In this document: one piece after another, positions 1-8,095 of the stretch
Numbering within the stretch: the stretch's first letter is position 1
Layout of the letters: the number at the start of each line of letters is the position of its first letter
Source of the DNA: Vibrio sp. D404a
GTDB taxonomy: Bacteria > Pseudomonadota > Gammaproteobacteria > Enterobacterales > Vibrionaceae
NCBI RefSeq assembly: GCF_030248535.1
Contig: NZ_JAHGAJ010000024.1
Location: forward strand, 1 to 64,000
Direction: 5' to 3'
Length of the DNA: 64,000 bases
Program-made: the position numbers and the translations under genes
Notes under the pieces: generated by a model
Told to the model about the DNA's origin: nothing
Databases searched by the model: none
The model's input: only the letters and a program-made list of their open reading frames with translations

Positions 1-89
1 TCCATAGAAGTCTGTTGAGCGCTGTTTGCGTTGTTTAGGTAACGTTGCGCAGTCATCGCTGAAACGTTGGTATTTACATTCACTGCCAT
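1..89 (-). CDS. Polar flagellin, N-terminal fragment (cut by window edge)
   Basis: The first 29 codons of a flagellin run off the left edge. The visible start reads [20 protein letters not shown], the conserved N-terminal helix (D0 domain) of Vibrio polar flagellins, which packs in the filament core. It lies on the same strand as the complete flagellin gene upstream (326-1459), with about 236 bp between them. It has its own sigma-28 promoter at 171-197, so it can be transcribed independently of its neighbour. The ATG at 89 is preceded by a purine-rich GGAGAAATCACC ribosome-binding region. The paralogue cannot be named from 29 residues. Confidence 0.9.
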   Translation of the reverse strand, partial: MAVNVNTNVSAMTAQRYLNNANSAQQTSM

Positions 90-123
90 GGTGATTTCTC
101 CAATTGATTTTCCGGTGTTGCGG

Positions 124-141
124 TTTCCGACGTCTCGGAAA
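124..141 (-). other. Hairpin in the flagellin 5' leader
   Basis: A 7-bp perfect stem (TTTCCGA / TCGGAAA) with a 4-base GACG loop lies between the sigma-28 promoter and the flagellin start codon at 89. The stem extends further with one bulge (GGTTTTCC / GGAAACC). It sits about 35 bases before the start codon, in the transcribed leader. It could affect mRNA stability or translation; its function is inferred only. Confidence 0.5.
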
Positions 142-170
142 ACCAAGTAGTTCTCTCAAAGTTACTTTTA

Positions 171-197
171 ATAACGGCGCTAAATCTGAAACCTTTA
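171..197 (-). promoter_or_regulatory. Sigma-28 (FliA) promoter of the partial flagellin gene
   Basis: On the minus strand the sequence reads TAAA, 15 bases, GCCGTTAT. The flagellar sigma-28 consensus is TAAA-N15-GCCGATAA, so the -35 element is perfect, the spacing exact and the -10 element matches 6 of 8. It lies about 80 bp before the flagellin start. This places the gene in the late class of the flagellar cascade. Confidence 0.8.
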
Positions 198-274
198 GAG
201 AAAAAATGAGAAAATTCAGAAATAAATTCGGTTGAATGAAAAAACGTGATTAGAGGGGTAAATATAAGAAAAAA

Positions 275-307
275 GAAGAAAAAAACACTAAAGTTGTCAG
301 AAGTGTT
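275..307 (-). terminator. Rho-independent terminator after the complete flagellin gene
   Basis: A 6-bp stem AACACT / AGTGTT with a 12-base loop is followed on the minus strand by a T run. It begins about 19 bases after the flagellin stop codon at 326 and separates the two flagellin transcripts. Confidence 0.6.
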
Positions 308-325
308 GCCGAGAGACGTGGCAAT

Positions 326-1459
326 TTACCCCAGCAGAGTTAACGCCAAATTAGGCGCCTGTTTGGCTTGAGCAAGAATAGTTGTGCTCACCTGCTGCAG
401 GATTTGCTGCTTGATCATCTGCGTGGTCTCTTTGGCATAGTCGGTATCTTTAATACGACTGTTTGAGGTCGCCAAGTTCTCATGTACGTTTTGTAGGTTA
501 TTAATCGCGTGATCAAATCGGTTCTGCATCGCACCCAGTTCTGAGCGATGGCTGTCCACGTACTTCATCGCAGTATCTAAGATTGAAACAGCGCGCTGCG
601 CCCCACCCGCTGACGTCACATCGATATCATTGACCGATTCATAGCGACCAGACGACATCGATAACTCATCAGCCAGAGAGCCTGAAAATGATATCGTTCC
701 TGACGTTTGTTCGCCCGCCATGTAGATTTGTAGCTGCCCATCTTCATTGACCGATGCAGATACTTGGTCTGTTTGGCCGTTAATATAGGTCGCAAGCTGC
801 TCAATATCATCACCCGCCTTGGCATTGATAGAGATAGATTGAGATTGCCCAAAACGATCGGTAAACGACATATTGAACTCAGTATTACCCGAACTCACCG
901 CCCAACTCTTATCAGCCATACCATTAGCAACATAGCTAAAGCCGCCCATGTCGATACCATCTGTTCGCATACTTTTTAGGCCGACTTGTACCGCCTCACC
1001 AGAGCTACTTCCTATTTGGAAAGCGGTATTCCCAAAACTGCCATTCAATAGCTTCTTACCACCAAATGAGGTGGTTTCGGCAATTCGGTTCAGCTCGTCA
1101 TTAAGAGCAGTAATCTCTTCCTGAATAGCAATTCGCTCTGATTTACTGTTCGAACCATTCGCTGACTGCAAAGAAAGGTCACGCATGCGTTGCATGATAT
1201 TGGTGGTCTCATTCATCGCACCCTCTGCGGTCTGCATAATAGAGATACCGTCGTTAGCGTTTCTAACCGCAACGTCAATACCGCTCATTTGCGCTTCAAG
1301 TCGATTTGATATTTGTAGACCGGCAGCATCATCCTTAGCACTATTAATACGGTTACCGGAAGCGAGTCGCTCCAAAGATTGGTTCAGCATATTGCTGGCA
1401 TTAGAGAGATTTCTCTGTGCCACCAGCGCTGAAACATTCGTATTTACCGTAATAGCCAT
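326..1459 (-). CDS. Polar flagellin (complete)
   Basis: A 377-residue flagellin, the structural subunit of the sheathed polar filament, exported by the flagellar type III apparatus. The N-terminal D0/D1 helices (about residues 1-140, including the [20 protein letters not shown] signature) and the C-terminal D1/D0 helices (about 290-377, ending ALTLLG) are conserved. The middle, about 150-285, is the variable surface-exposed part. There is no signal peptide and no cysteine, as usual for flagellins. It has its own sigma-28 promoter (1508-1534) and terminator. Vibrios carry several flagellin paralogues in two clusters, and this gene belongs to such a tandem cluster. Which letter name applies is not decidable here. 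Confidence 0.95.
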   Translation of the reverse strand: MAITVNTNVSALVAQRNLSNASNMLNQSLERLASGNRINSAKDDAAGLQISNRLEAQMSGIDVAVRNANDGISIMQTAEGAMNETTNIMQRMRDLSLQSANGSNSKSERIAIQEEITALNDELNRIAETTSFGGKKLLNGSFGNTAFQIGSSSGEAVQVGLKSMRTDGIDMGGFSYVANGMADKSWAVSSGNTEFNMSFTDRFGQSQSISINAKAGDDIEQLATYINGQTDQVSASVNEDGQLQIYMAGEQTSGTISFSGSLADELSMSSGRYESVNDIDVTSAGGAQRAVSILDTAMKYVDSHRSELGAMQNRFDHAINNLQNVHENLATSNSRIKDTDYAKETTQMIKQQILQQVSTTILAQAKQAPNLALTLLG

Positions 1460-1507
1460 AGATGTTCGCTTATCCGTTGGGAGGTAATAAAGTCAATCGT
1501 TGCTTCT

Positions 1508-1534
1508 ATATCGACCACCTTTGCTAGTTCTTTA
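1508..1534 (-). promoter_or_regulatory. Sigma-28 (FliA) promoter of the complete flagellin gene
   Basis: On the minus strand the sequence reads TAAA, 15 bases, GTCGATAT. This is a perfect -35 element with exact spacing and a 6-of-8 match to the GCCGATAA -10 element. It lies about 50 bp before the ATG at 1459 and just after the terminator of the upstream peroxidase gene. Confidence 0.78.
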
Positions 1535-1536
1535 AT

Positions 1537-1560
1537 CAAAAAAGGAGCACAAGGCCCCTT
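1537..1560 (-). terminator. Rho-independent terminator after yfeX
   Basis: On the minus strand AAGGGG and CTCCTT pair (one G-U) around a 7-base loop and are followed by a run of T. It lies about 37 bases after the yfeX stop and insulates the flagellin promoter from read-through. Confidence 0.6.
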
Positions 1561-1596
1561 TTTAAATTCAATGTATCTGTATCTAAATAGTTAGAG

Positions 1597-2520
1597 CTAT
1601 TTAATCGACAGTTCAGCCAGCATTTGCTGAGATGGTGCAAAGTAGTATGCACCGGTCACGGCATGTGTAAAGCGCAGTAATTGGTCCGTTTTACCATCGG
1701 TAACGCCGTACATGCTCTCAAGCATGGCATCAAAGTTATGGCGTGCATTACAGTAAGCAATAAATAACAGGCCGTGGTCACCCGTCGCGCTACCATAAGG
1801 CAGGCTGTGACGAACAATCTTTAGACCCTTGCCTTCTTCTTTGATATCAACACGGCCAACGTGAGATGCCGCTGGCACATCGTCTAACTCAATAGAGTCT
1901 GGCTTAGTGCGACCCACCACCTTCTCTTGTGCTTTCACATTCAAGCGATTCCAAGCCGGTAGGTTATGGATAAAGCGCTGAACCATTACGTAGCTGCCGC
2001 CCGCAAATTCACCTTCAGGAATCAACGCAACTTCTGCACGCTGAGCATCTTTAGGGTTCTCTGTGCCATCAACGAAGTCTGTCATGTCACGCGAGTCTAG
2101 GTAACGATAGCCGTATGTCTCATCAACCACTTCAACGTCTTCAGCAACCTGCTCTAGCAACTTACGAATCACGTAGAAATGTAAATCATGGCGGTTCGAG
2201 TGGCAGTGAAGCAGCACATCTGAATCTGTGCTTGGCGCAGTGATATCACCCTCACCAAGCTCTGGGAATGCGATCAAATCAGCCGGTGCGGCTTGTTCAA
2301 ATTTATCCCAGAATGTCTTAGAGAAAGCCAGTGAAAGAGTCAGGTTAGACTCTGGTTGTGTTTGATTCAATTCAGCGACCAAAGAAGGCAGCTGTTTCAA
2401 TTGTTCTAACACTTTTGGTGCATTGTTTACGACTTTTAGCTGCACATACAGAGCGAAAGGCCCAGCTTCAGGTAAAATAGCACCTTGTGCTTGAGGCTGC
2501 TCATTTGAAGAGTTAAGCAT
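1597..2520 (-). CDS. yfeX: DyP-type heme peroxidase, YfeX family
   Basis: A 307-residue cytoplasmic dye-decolourising peroxidase of the YfeX branch, close to the 299 residues of E. coli YfeX. It lacks a Tat or Sec signal. The DyP signature is present: the catalytic distal aspartate D151 in the FVDGTENP motif, the likely proximal heme ligand H220 (ASHVGR) and the distal arginine R237 (IVRHSLPYG). The family oxidises porphyrinogens and dyes with hydrogen peroxide; a proposed iron-from-heme activity of YfeX is disputed. The next gene upstream on the same strand is a YfeZ homologue, as in the E. coli yfeX region, 66 bp away. Confidence 0.93.
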   Translation of the reverse strand: MLNSSNEQPQAQGAILPEAGPFALYVQLKVVNNAPKVLEQLKQLPSLVAELNQTQPESNLTLSLAFSKTFWDKFEQAAPADLIAFPELGEGDITAPSTDSDVLLHCHSNRHDLHFYVIRKLLEQVAEDVEVVDETYGYRYLDSRDMTDFVDGTENPKDAQRAEVALIPEGEFAGGSYVMVQRFIHNLPAWNRLNVKAQEKVVGRTKPDSIELDDVPAASHVGRVDIKEEGKGLKIVRHSLPYGSATGDHGLLFIAYCNARHNFDAMLESMYGVTDGKTDQLLRFTHAVTGAYYFAPSQQMLAELSIK

Positions 2521-2586
2521 AGTTCGATCCTTTCATTTTTAGCTTCTAAGTATAAATATGAATGTATTAATTATTTTTGATTATTG

Positions 2587-3057
2587 TCAGTCTTCCGCTT
2601 CAACGACGGCAAAACAGTCACGCACGGTGTCACTCTTTACGATATAGATAAACAGCCATAGTAGAAGCATCAGAGTCACACCATTTGACCAATGAAACCA
2701 GCCATTATCCAAGTAAACCAGATACACAGTGTGGGCGAACTGACTGAATACGGCAACGAGGGTGACCCATCGTCCCCAAGAAACGATAAAATTAATCCGT
2801 GGTCGCTCTGGTGATCTCAGACCAAACAACCACATCAGTAAAACGCTCGGTAAGCTGAGGGCGATCCCCACATAAAACATCTGATGATCGGGATAGACTA
2901 TCTCTAGTATTTTAGTACCTGATTCTCTGCTCGCCCCTGCGACAACAAACACAACCAACGCCTTAGCTAAAAATAACCAACCCAACCACAACAAAATCGG
3001 CGCTTTGAGAAAGCCATGTTTATCATATTGTTCTAAAGAATACCGCACAGATCCCAC
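2587..3057 (-). CDS. yfeZ: YfeZ-like inner-membrane protein (DUF2919)
   Basis: A 156-residue protein with four likely membrane segments, around residues 20-40, 60-80, 95-113 and 125-140. Length, topology and position beside yfeX match the DUF2919/YfeZ family of unknown function. The start is uncertain. The longest frame begins with GTG at 3057, and a second GTG at 3048 gives MRYSLEQYDKHG, which looks more like the family N-terminus. Co-orientation with yfeX suggests one transcript, but no joint role is established. Confidence 0.75.
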   Translation of the reverse strand: MGSVRYSLEQYDKHGFLKAPILLWLGWLFLAKALVVFVVAGASRESGTKILEIVYPDHQMFYVGIALSLPSVLLMWLFGLRSPERPRINFIVSWGRWVTLVAVFSQFAHTVYLVYLDNGWFHWSNGVTLMLLLWLFIYIVKSDTVRDCFAVVEAED

Positions 3058-3156
3058 TTCAGCTTATTAGAAAACACACACTTTAACGCAAATCATTCAT
3101 ACTTCTCTAGGTTTACGTTATCTTATCCACTCATTGGTATTTACGATTAGCTCAGT

Positions 3157-3498
3157 ATGAAGAAAAAGACTCCAACACCCTCTGTTGAATCTCAGCAAGA
3201 GGCACTAAAAATTGCGAAAGCGACACAGAAGCCAGGTCAAACCAAGGAGCAAACTAAATTAATTGCTCAGGGGATTGAGAAAGGCATCGCACAATATAAG
3301 AAACAGCAAAAAGAGCGTAATCGTCAGGCAGACAAAGCCAAGAAAAAACAACAAAAAGAGAAGCAACAACAGGCTGCTCAGGTTCAAGAAACAACAACCG
3401 AGACAGATATCGCACCATCACAGAAACCAAACATGCTTCCGTGGGTACTATTATTAGTTAGCTGGCTTGGATTCGCGGCCTACATTACTCAATCGTGA
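3157..3498 (+). CDS. DUF2956 family protein, basic with one C-terminal membrane segment
   Basis: A 113-residue protein of the Vibrio-type DUF2956 family. Residues 10-50 carry the conserved KIAKATQKPGQTKEQTKLIA stretch. Residues 50-75 are extremely rich in Lys and Gln and probably form a charged coil. A single hydrophobic helix (about 93-110) near the C-terminus suggests a tail-anchored inner-membrane protein with a cytoplasmic basic domain. No function is known. It is followed after 9 bp by a small lipoprotein gene, so the two are probably co-transcribed, divergently from yfeZ-yfeX. Confidence 0.8.
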   Translation: MKKKTPTPSVESQQEALKIAKATQKPGQTKEQTKLIAQGIEKGIAQYKKQQKERNRQADKAKKKQQKEKQQQAAQVQETTTETDIAPSQKPNMLPWVLLLVSWLGFAAYITQS

Positions 3499-3507
3499 GA
3501 TGATGAA

Positions 3508-3846
3508 ATGAAACGACGAGCATTAGGATTACTGACTCTTGGTTTGCTTGCGGGTTGCACCACGCCCACTCAGATGCCACATGAGAAAGCGCATCAGGTA
3601 CAATTGGATTACCATGGTGTTTTAGATGTCAGTCAGTGCCATTACAAAGGTGAAGTCACTGGCAGTGAGGGGCATTGGTATAGCTACCTGTTCTTCCCGA
3701 ATGACACGCTAGTACAAGGCGCGATCAACCAGCTGAAGTCTAATGCCATCGCATTAAAAGCCAATACGGTGTTATTCACTCTACCACAAGACTTTGCTAC
3801 GTCAGTAACGCTTCTAGGCACAGCCTACCACTGCTCACAACAGTAA
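3508..3846 (+). CDS. Small lipoprotein, DUF4156 family
   Basis: A 112-residue lipoprotein. The signal peptide ends in a lipobox (LLAGC, Cys16). The mature part contains the DUF4156 pattern: a CHYKGEVTGSEGHWYSYLFF segment (about 45-64), then an LKSNAIALKANTV helix-strand. Two further cysteines (C45 and C109) could form a disulphide. The family contains small Gram-negative envelope lipoproteins of unknown role. It lies 9 bp after the DUF2956 gene. Confidence 0.8.
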   Translation: MKRRALGLLTLGLLAGCTTPTQMPHEKAHQVQLDYHGVLDVSQCHYKGEVTGSEGHWYSYLFFPNDTLVQGAINQLKSNAIALKANTVLFTLPQDFATSVTLLGTAYHCSQQ

Positions 3847-3874
3847 ACTTAACCGCATAACCTAAAAAGAAAGA

Positions 3875-3898
3875 GAAAAAAGCCAGCTTTCGCTGGCT
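3875..3898 (-). terminator. Intrinsic terminator of the small winged-helix gene
   Basis: A 7-bp GC-rich stem AGCCAGC / GCTGGCT with a GAAA tetraloop is followed on the minus strand by six T. It begins directly at the stop codon of the gene at 3898-4185. The plus-strand side has a poor T run, so termination is mainly leftward. Confidence 0.75.
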
Positions 3899-4185
3899 TA
3901 TGCACTAAATCCAAGACTGGACGCTATATCACTCTTACGTTCCAGAACCCATTGACTGTCAAATGGTCCCCAATCAGATAACTGATAGTAACCATCGTTA
4001 TGACGTCGCCCATCTTGAATAAACATGAGTTCGATACCGATCCCCGGTAACGCCTTAAGTACATCTTGAATAGTACGACGAGGCCAACCCGTTTTTTCGA
4101 TGAGTTTAGGCACATTCGGCCTATCAAGGCTTTCGACGAGTAACGCTAAATATAGCCGCCTTGCAAAAACAGGACTCAACTCCAT
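3898..4185 (-). CDS. Small winged-helix DNA-binding-like protein
   Basis: A 95-residue protein. Residues about 10-50 fit a helix-turn-helix (VPKLIEKTGWPRRTIQDVLK), followed by a short beta wing (IELMFIQDGRRHNDGYYQLSDWG), so a winged-helix fold is likely. I do not recognise a characterised homologue. The ATG at 4185 is chosen because a perfect AGGAGG lies 5 bases before it; a GTG at 4191 would overlap that site. It is transcribed alone, divergent from yffB, with its own terminator. DNA binding is inferred from fold only. Confidence 0.7.
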   Translation of the reverse strand: MELSPVFARRLYLALLVESLDRPNVPKLIEKTGWPRRTIQDVLKALPGIGIELMFIQDGRRHNDGYYQLSDWGPFDSQWVLERKSDIASSLGFSA

Positions 4186-4390
4186 TGACACCTCCTATAT
4201 CTGTGCTGGTTAATTATTTCTTTTTTCTCATCCGACATGTTGAGGTTGATCAATAAGTCTCCATTCGTGACATTTTCTTACTGTTTTTTTTCGTTCTTTG
4301 AAATATTCCTCACTCTGTTTTGTCTGAATTCCGAGTTCCTGATAGGATTCCACACATAACAATGAAAGAAGATCACCAAAAGGAAGAATA

Positions 4391-4738
4391 ATGACTATCA
4401 CAATGTTTGGTATCCCGAACTGCGACACAATCAAAAAAGCGAAGAAATGGCTGCAAGCTGAAGAGATCAGCTTCGAATTTCACGATTACCGCAAACAAGG
4501 TGTTGATGAAACACTAGTACGTAGCTTCTGTGCTGAGCTTGGTTGGGAGCAAGTACTGAACAAACGCGGCACGACTTACCGTCAGCTAACTCAAGAGCAA
4601 AAAGATGGCCTAAATGAAGAGAATGCTATCGCTCTTTTGGTTGAACAGCCTGCAATGATCAAGCGACCAATTCTAAAAGTGGAAGATAAGCTGCATATTG
4701 GCTTCAAAGCTGACCAATATTCCGCTATTTTTGCTTAA
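4391..4738 (+). CDS. yffB: ArsC/Spx-family protein YffB
   Basis: A 115-residue thioredoxin-fold protein of the ArsC/Spx family. It has the single N-terminal cysteine C11 in GIPNCDTIKKAKKW, the YffB form of the ArsC active site. The C-terminal KRPILKVEDK segment corresponds to the conserved RP loop. YffB proteins are thought to be glutathione-dependent thiol reductases rather than true arsenate reductases. It lies 110 bp before dapE, the same neighbour as in E. coli. A strong AAGGAAGAATA site precedes the ATG. Confidence 0.88.
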   Translation: MTITMFGIPNCDTIKKAKKWLQAEEISFEFHDYRKQGVDETLVRSFCAELGWEQVLNKRGTTYRQLTQEQKDGLNEENAIALLVEQPAMIKRPILKVEDKLHIGFKADQYSAIFA

Positions 4739-4848
4739 TCCACTTTTGCACTAGGCAAATACAACATAGGAAGCGTTAACAACTGATCGTCAACGCTTCT
4801 AAACACAACAAGATTAATAACAGTACAAGTACAACAAGGAATTCAAGG

Positions 4849-5988
4849 ATGACAGACAGCCCAACTTTGGCTCTGGCAAAAGACCTTATTAGCCGCCAAT
4901 CAGTAACGCCGGAAGACGCTGGCTGCCAAGAAGTAATGATCGACCGCCTGAAAGCACTAGGCTTCGAGATTGAAGTGATGGTGTTTGAGGATACTACTAA
5001 CTTTTGGGCTCGCCGCGGTACAGAAGCACCACTGTTTGCCTTTGCTGGTCATACCGATGTGGTTCCTTCTGGCCCAGCTGAACTTTGGGATACCCCACCG
5101 TTCGAACCAACTATTGTTGATGGCTATCTGCACGGCCGTGGTGCAGCAGATATGAAAGGCTCACTGGCTTCAATGATCGTTGCCGTTGAGCAATTCATTG
5201 CAAACAACCCAGACCATAAAGGCTCTATCGGTTTTCTTATCACGTCTGACGAAGAAGGCCCATTCATCAACGGCACCGTCCGTGTGGTAGAAACCTTGAT
5301 GGCACGTGGTGAGAACATCGACATGTGTATTGTGGGTGAACCATCAAGCACAGAATTCGTCGGTGATGTGGTGAAGAACGGCCGCCGAGGCTCAATCACA
5401 GGCGATCTTACTGTCAAAGGGACACAAGGTCATGTTGCCTACCCTCACCTAGCGAACAACCCTGTACACAGCTCTTTGCTTGCTATTCATGAGCTTGCAA
5501 CCACAGAGTGGGATAAGGGTAACGACTACTTCCCACCAACAAGCTTCCAGATCCCGAATGTAAGCGCGGGTACCGGTGCATCGAACGTGATCCCTGGTGA
5601 GTTCAACGTTCAGTTTAACCTTCGTTTTAGTACTGAACTGAGCAACGACATCATCGTTGAACGCATCACGAACACCTTAGATAAATACGACTTTGAATAT
5701 GATCTTAAATGGACATTCAATGGCGACCCGTTCCTAACAGACACAGGTGATCTATTGGATGCGATTGTTGATGCGGTTGACCACGTAAACGACGTTAAGC
5801 CTGCACTGCTTACCACTGGTGGTACATCTGACGGTCGCTTCATTGCACGCATGGAAGGCCAAGTTGTTGAGCTAGGCCCTGTAAACGCGACGATTCACAA
5901 GGTGAACGAGTGCGTAAAAGTCGCTGATCTAGAGAAGCTGACGGATATGTACGAGCGCACGCTTGTGAACCTATTAGCGAACCCCTAA
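4849..5988 (+). CDS. dapE: Succinyl-diaminopimelate desuccinylase
   Basis: A 379-residue M20-family di-zinc hydrolase, close to the 375 residues of E. coli DapE. It converts N-succinyl-LL-diaminopimelate to LL-diaminopimelate and succinate in lysine and peptidoglycan-precursor synthesis in the cytoplasm. The metal and catalytic motifs are present: FAGHTDVVP (H68, D70), GRGAADMKG (D101), TSDEEGP (E135/E136) and a C-terminal [12 protein letters not shown] histidine. A dimerisation domain occupies about 180-290. The start is supported by AAGGAATTCAAGG ATG. dapA lies 2.1 kb downstream on the other strand, so two steps of the same pathway are close but not co-transcribed. Confidence 0.97.
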   Translation: MTDSPTLALAKDLISRQSVTPEDAGCQEVMIDRLKALGFEIEVMVFEDTTNFWARRGTEAPLFAFAGHTDVVPSGPAELWDTPPFEPTIVDGYLHGRGAADMKGSLASMIVAVEQFIANNPDHKGSIGFLITSDEEGPFINGTVRVVETLMARGENIDMCIVGEPSSTEFVGDVVKNGRRGSITGDLTVKGTQGHVAYPHLANNPVHSSLLAIHELATTEWDKGNDYFPPTSFQIPNVSAGTGASNVIPGEFNVQFNLRFSTELSNDIIVERITNTLDKYDFEYDLKWTFNGDPFLTDTGDLLDAIVDAVDHVNDVKPALLTTGGTSDGRFIARMEGQVVELGPVNATIHKVNECVKVADLEKLTDMYERTLVNLLANP

Positions 5989-6036
5989 TCACTTAAACGT
6001 GACCGCCAATTCATAAACACTAAGCTGAGCAGCCTC

Positions 6037-6711
6037 ATGACACCTGAAGAGTTAACGGGACAAATCGAATCTCATTTAACCGAGACCTTGATTGGGAGTA
6101 AAACCTTCTTGGTGCATCATGAGGTCGGCCAAGATCTCTGCCGTTTAGTAGCTGCCGCGCAACAAGCGGGATTTAAGATGGAAATTGCCAGTGGCTTTCG
6201 TGACTATCAACGCCAGTCGTTAATTTGGAATCGAAAGTACTCCGGTGAGACAGCGCTCCTCGACAGCGATAGTCAGCCATTAGACACCAGCTTGCTAAGC
6301 GATGAGGATAAGCTTTGGGCGATCCTACGCTGGTCTGCCCTTCCCGGCGCCAGCCGCCATCACTGGGGAACGGATTTCGATGTATTCGCCCGCAACCACT
6401 TGCCTGATAACACTCAGTTGCAGCTCGAGCCTTGGGAGTACTTCGAAGGCCACCAGCAAGAATTTTATCAATGGCTAGAATCTAACGCTGATGAGTTTGG
6501 GTTTTTCTTTCCATATCGTAAGGACTTAGGCGGCGTGGCAGTTGAACCGTGGCACATTAGCCATAAACGCACTGCGCAGCTTTGTCTATCACAGTTATCA
6601 TCGACTCTGCTTGGCAAACAACTCCAGTCTGAGCCAATATTAGGGTATGAGGTGGTTATGGAGCAGCTAGAATCCATCTATGATCGTTTCATAACCAATA
6701 TCAGCAACTAG
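6037..6711 (+). CDS. VanY-type D,D/L,D-carboxypeptidase (peptidase M15B)
   Basis: A 224-residue zinc peptidase of the M15 family. The zinc and catalytic motifs are visible: ASGFRDYQRQ (about 50-59), SRHHWGTDFDV (zinc His and Asp, about 107-117) and EPWHISH (general base Glu and third zinc His, about 173-179). Family members trim the terminal D-alanine of peptidoglycan peptides. No signal peptide is visible, so it is either cytoplasmic, possibly recycling muropeptides as an L,D-carboxypeptidase, or exported by an unknown route. It follows dapE by 48 bp and precedes a small membrane gene by 8 bp, so it is probably part of one peptidoglycan-related transcript. Confidence 0.85.
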   Translation: MTPEELTGQIESHLTETLIGSKTFLVHHEVGQDLCRLVAAAQQAGFKMEIASGFRDYQRQSLIWNRKYSGETALLDSDSQPLDTSLLSDEDKLWAILRWSALPGASRHHWGTDFDVFARNHLPDNTQLQLEPWEYFEGHQQEFYQWLESNADEFGFFFPYRKDLGGVAVEPWHISHKRTAQLCLSQLSSTLLGKQLQSEPILGYEVVMEQLESIYDRFITNISN

Positions 6712-6719
6712 GAGTTTAT

Positions 6720-6911
6720 ATGCTTGAATGGCTAACCAACCCTTGGGTCATTATTTTCATCGTCGTCAGTGTTGTCGTGGGTAATATCGCCGCGCTCAAG
6801 TACACGGCGAACATGAATGTCGGCAAGGCAGATAAACTGAAAAAAGAGAGCGACCTAGATAAGCTCAACCGTTTAGATAAACTCAACCGAGAAAACCTGG
6901 ACGATAAATAG
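6720..6911 (+). CDS. Small membrane protein, DUF2897 family
   Basis: A 63-residue protein with one N-terminal membrane helix (about residues 7-26, WVIIFIVVSVVVGNIAAL) and a highly charged C-terminal half. The tail carries an imperfect DKLNR repeat (SDLDKLNRLDKLNRENLDDK). This matches the DUF2897 family, whose function is unknown. The start codon is 8 bp after the VanY-type gene stop with AGGAG just before, which indicates translational linkage. Confidence 0.8.
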   Translation: MLEWLTNPWVIIFIVVSVVVGNIAALKYTANMNVGKADKLKKESDLDKLNRLDKLNRENLDDK

Positions 6912-6960
6912 TGAATGAACTGGAACGAAAACATCCAAGAGTACGTTTTTCAGACACAAA

Positions 6961-6987
6961 AAAGAGGACATGACGTCCTCTTTTTCT
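6961..6987. terminator. Bidirectional terminator between the DUF2897 gene and bamC
   Basis: A 9-bp stem AAAGAGGAC / GTCCTCTTT with a 5-base loop and T runs on both sides serves the rightward DUF2897 gene and the leftward bamC (stop at 7011). Confidence 0.85.
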
Positions 6988-7010
6988 TTAGCGCTTGTTA
7001 ATGGCGAACA

Positions 7011-8048
7011 TTACTTCGCAGGCGCATCTTTCGTTTGGTCAGCTACGTGAGCCAAGATAGGAACCAGAGACTTCAACAGCTCTTCTTCCACTGGCTTACC
7101 CGACGCATCTGTCACGTTGATAGACGTACGGTTACCCAAATCACCGAATAGGAAGGTGTAAGTACCTGGGCTTAGGTCGATAGGCTTAAGACCAATCGTA
7201 TCCCAGAACTCATCATCTGGTGATGCGTATTTAGCTTTCACTGTACCTTGTGACTGGTTACGTTCTTCAAGCTCAAAGCCCATTTCAGGAAGAAGCTTAG
7301 GCAGACGCTGCCACAATACGTTGTAAGGCGTACGAGCGATGATCACAGGGAAACCACTGCGGTCAGAGCCCATAGAGATAGGGATTCTCTTAACCAGCTC
7401 TTGTGCTTTCAGTGCCGCTTCAGCACGCAAGTTTTCGTCGTATTTTGCCATCACTAAGTTGGTCATGAAGGCGTTGTAACGCTCTTTATTGGTCGCAGAA
7501 ACAGACTTCTCTTCAGAGCCTTCACGCCAATCGATCAAGTTAATCTTAAAGCCGTGACGATTATTCGCCTCAAAGCGAGAGATAGTGTAACGACTGCCGA
7601 TCTCAACTTCTTCGTCTTCAGAGACCCAAGTAACCCAATCGGTCTCAATCTCTCTATCAGACTGCTCACGAATACCGATGTTACGCTCTGTTAGCATGTC
7701 CACGGCGGTTTGCCACACACGGTCAGCTTCTTCAGCACGCAGTAACCAAAGAGTGACTTCACCGTTTTGACGCTCAGCACGCGCACCTGGGATAAGCTCC
7801 AACACCTGTTGTGGTGGGCGAATATCAACATCGCGACCAATACCACCAGCAAACTCTCCCTTAGGGATATCGTAGTTTGGGTAGAATTGAGGGGTAGCGT
7901 CTTCAGGCAGTTGCCATTGAGTCAACGCTGGGGTTTCTAAGTATTCGAAGTCATCCTTGGCTTGACGACGTTGAGTCGGGCTGCCAGAGCATGCTGTAAG
8001 AACGAAAACAGCCAGTGAGCCGATCACTAGCTGGTGAGAATACTTCAT
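7011..8048 (-). CDS. bamC: Outer-membrane assembly lipoprotein BamC
   Basis: A 345-residue lipoprotein, matching E. coli BamC (NlpB, 344 residues). The signal peptide ends at a lipobox LTAC (Cys20). An unstructured N-terminal stretch (about 25-100, with NYDIP and FAGGIGRDVDIRPP) is the part that binds BamD, and two helix-grip domains follow (about 100-215 and 225-340). It is a non-essential subunit of the BAM complex that inserts beta-barrel proteins; bamA lies in this window at 44248-46653. It is encoded 47 bp after dapA on the same strand, the E. coli arrangement. Confidence 0.96.
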   Translation of the reverse strand: MKYSHQLVIGSLAVFVLTACSGSPTQRRQAKDDFEYLETPALTQWQLPEDATPQFYPNYDIPKGEFAGGIGRDVDIRPPQQVLELIPGARAERQNGEVTLWLLRAEEADRVWQTAVDMLTERNIGIREQSDREIETDWVTWVSEDEEVEIGSRYTISRFEANNRHGFKINLIDWREGSEEKSVSATNKERYNAFMTNLVMAKYDENLRAEAALKAQELVKRIPISMGSDRSGFPVIIARTPYNVLWQRLPKLLPEMGFELEERNQSQGTVKAKYASPDDEFWDTIGLKPIDLSPGTYTFLFGDLGNRTSINVTDASGKPVEEELLKSLVPILAHVADQTKDAPAK

Positions 8049-8095
8049 TTATACTCCTAAATGCCGAAGATGAGCTTCGGCACTGTTTCAAACAT

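Noticed and set aside
1..1459. Tandem flagellin genes as a phase-variation cassette
   Set aside because: No inverted repeats, recombinase gene or invertible segment are visible; each gene has its own normal promoter.
4228..4434. A 68-codon minus-strand frame across the yffB start
   Set aside because: It is rich in stop-free AT sequence, overlaps the yffB start codon and has no ribosome-binding site or family match.
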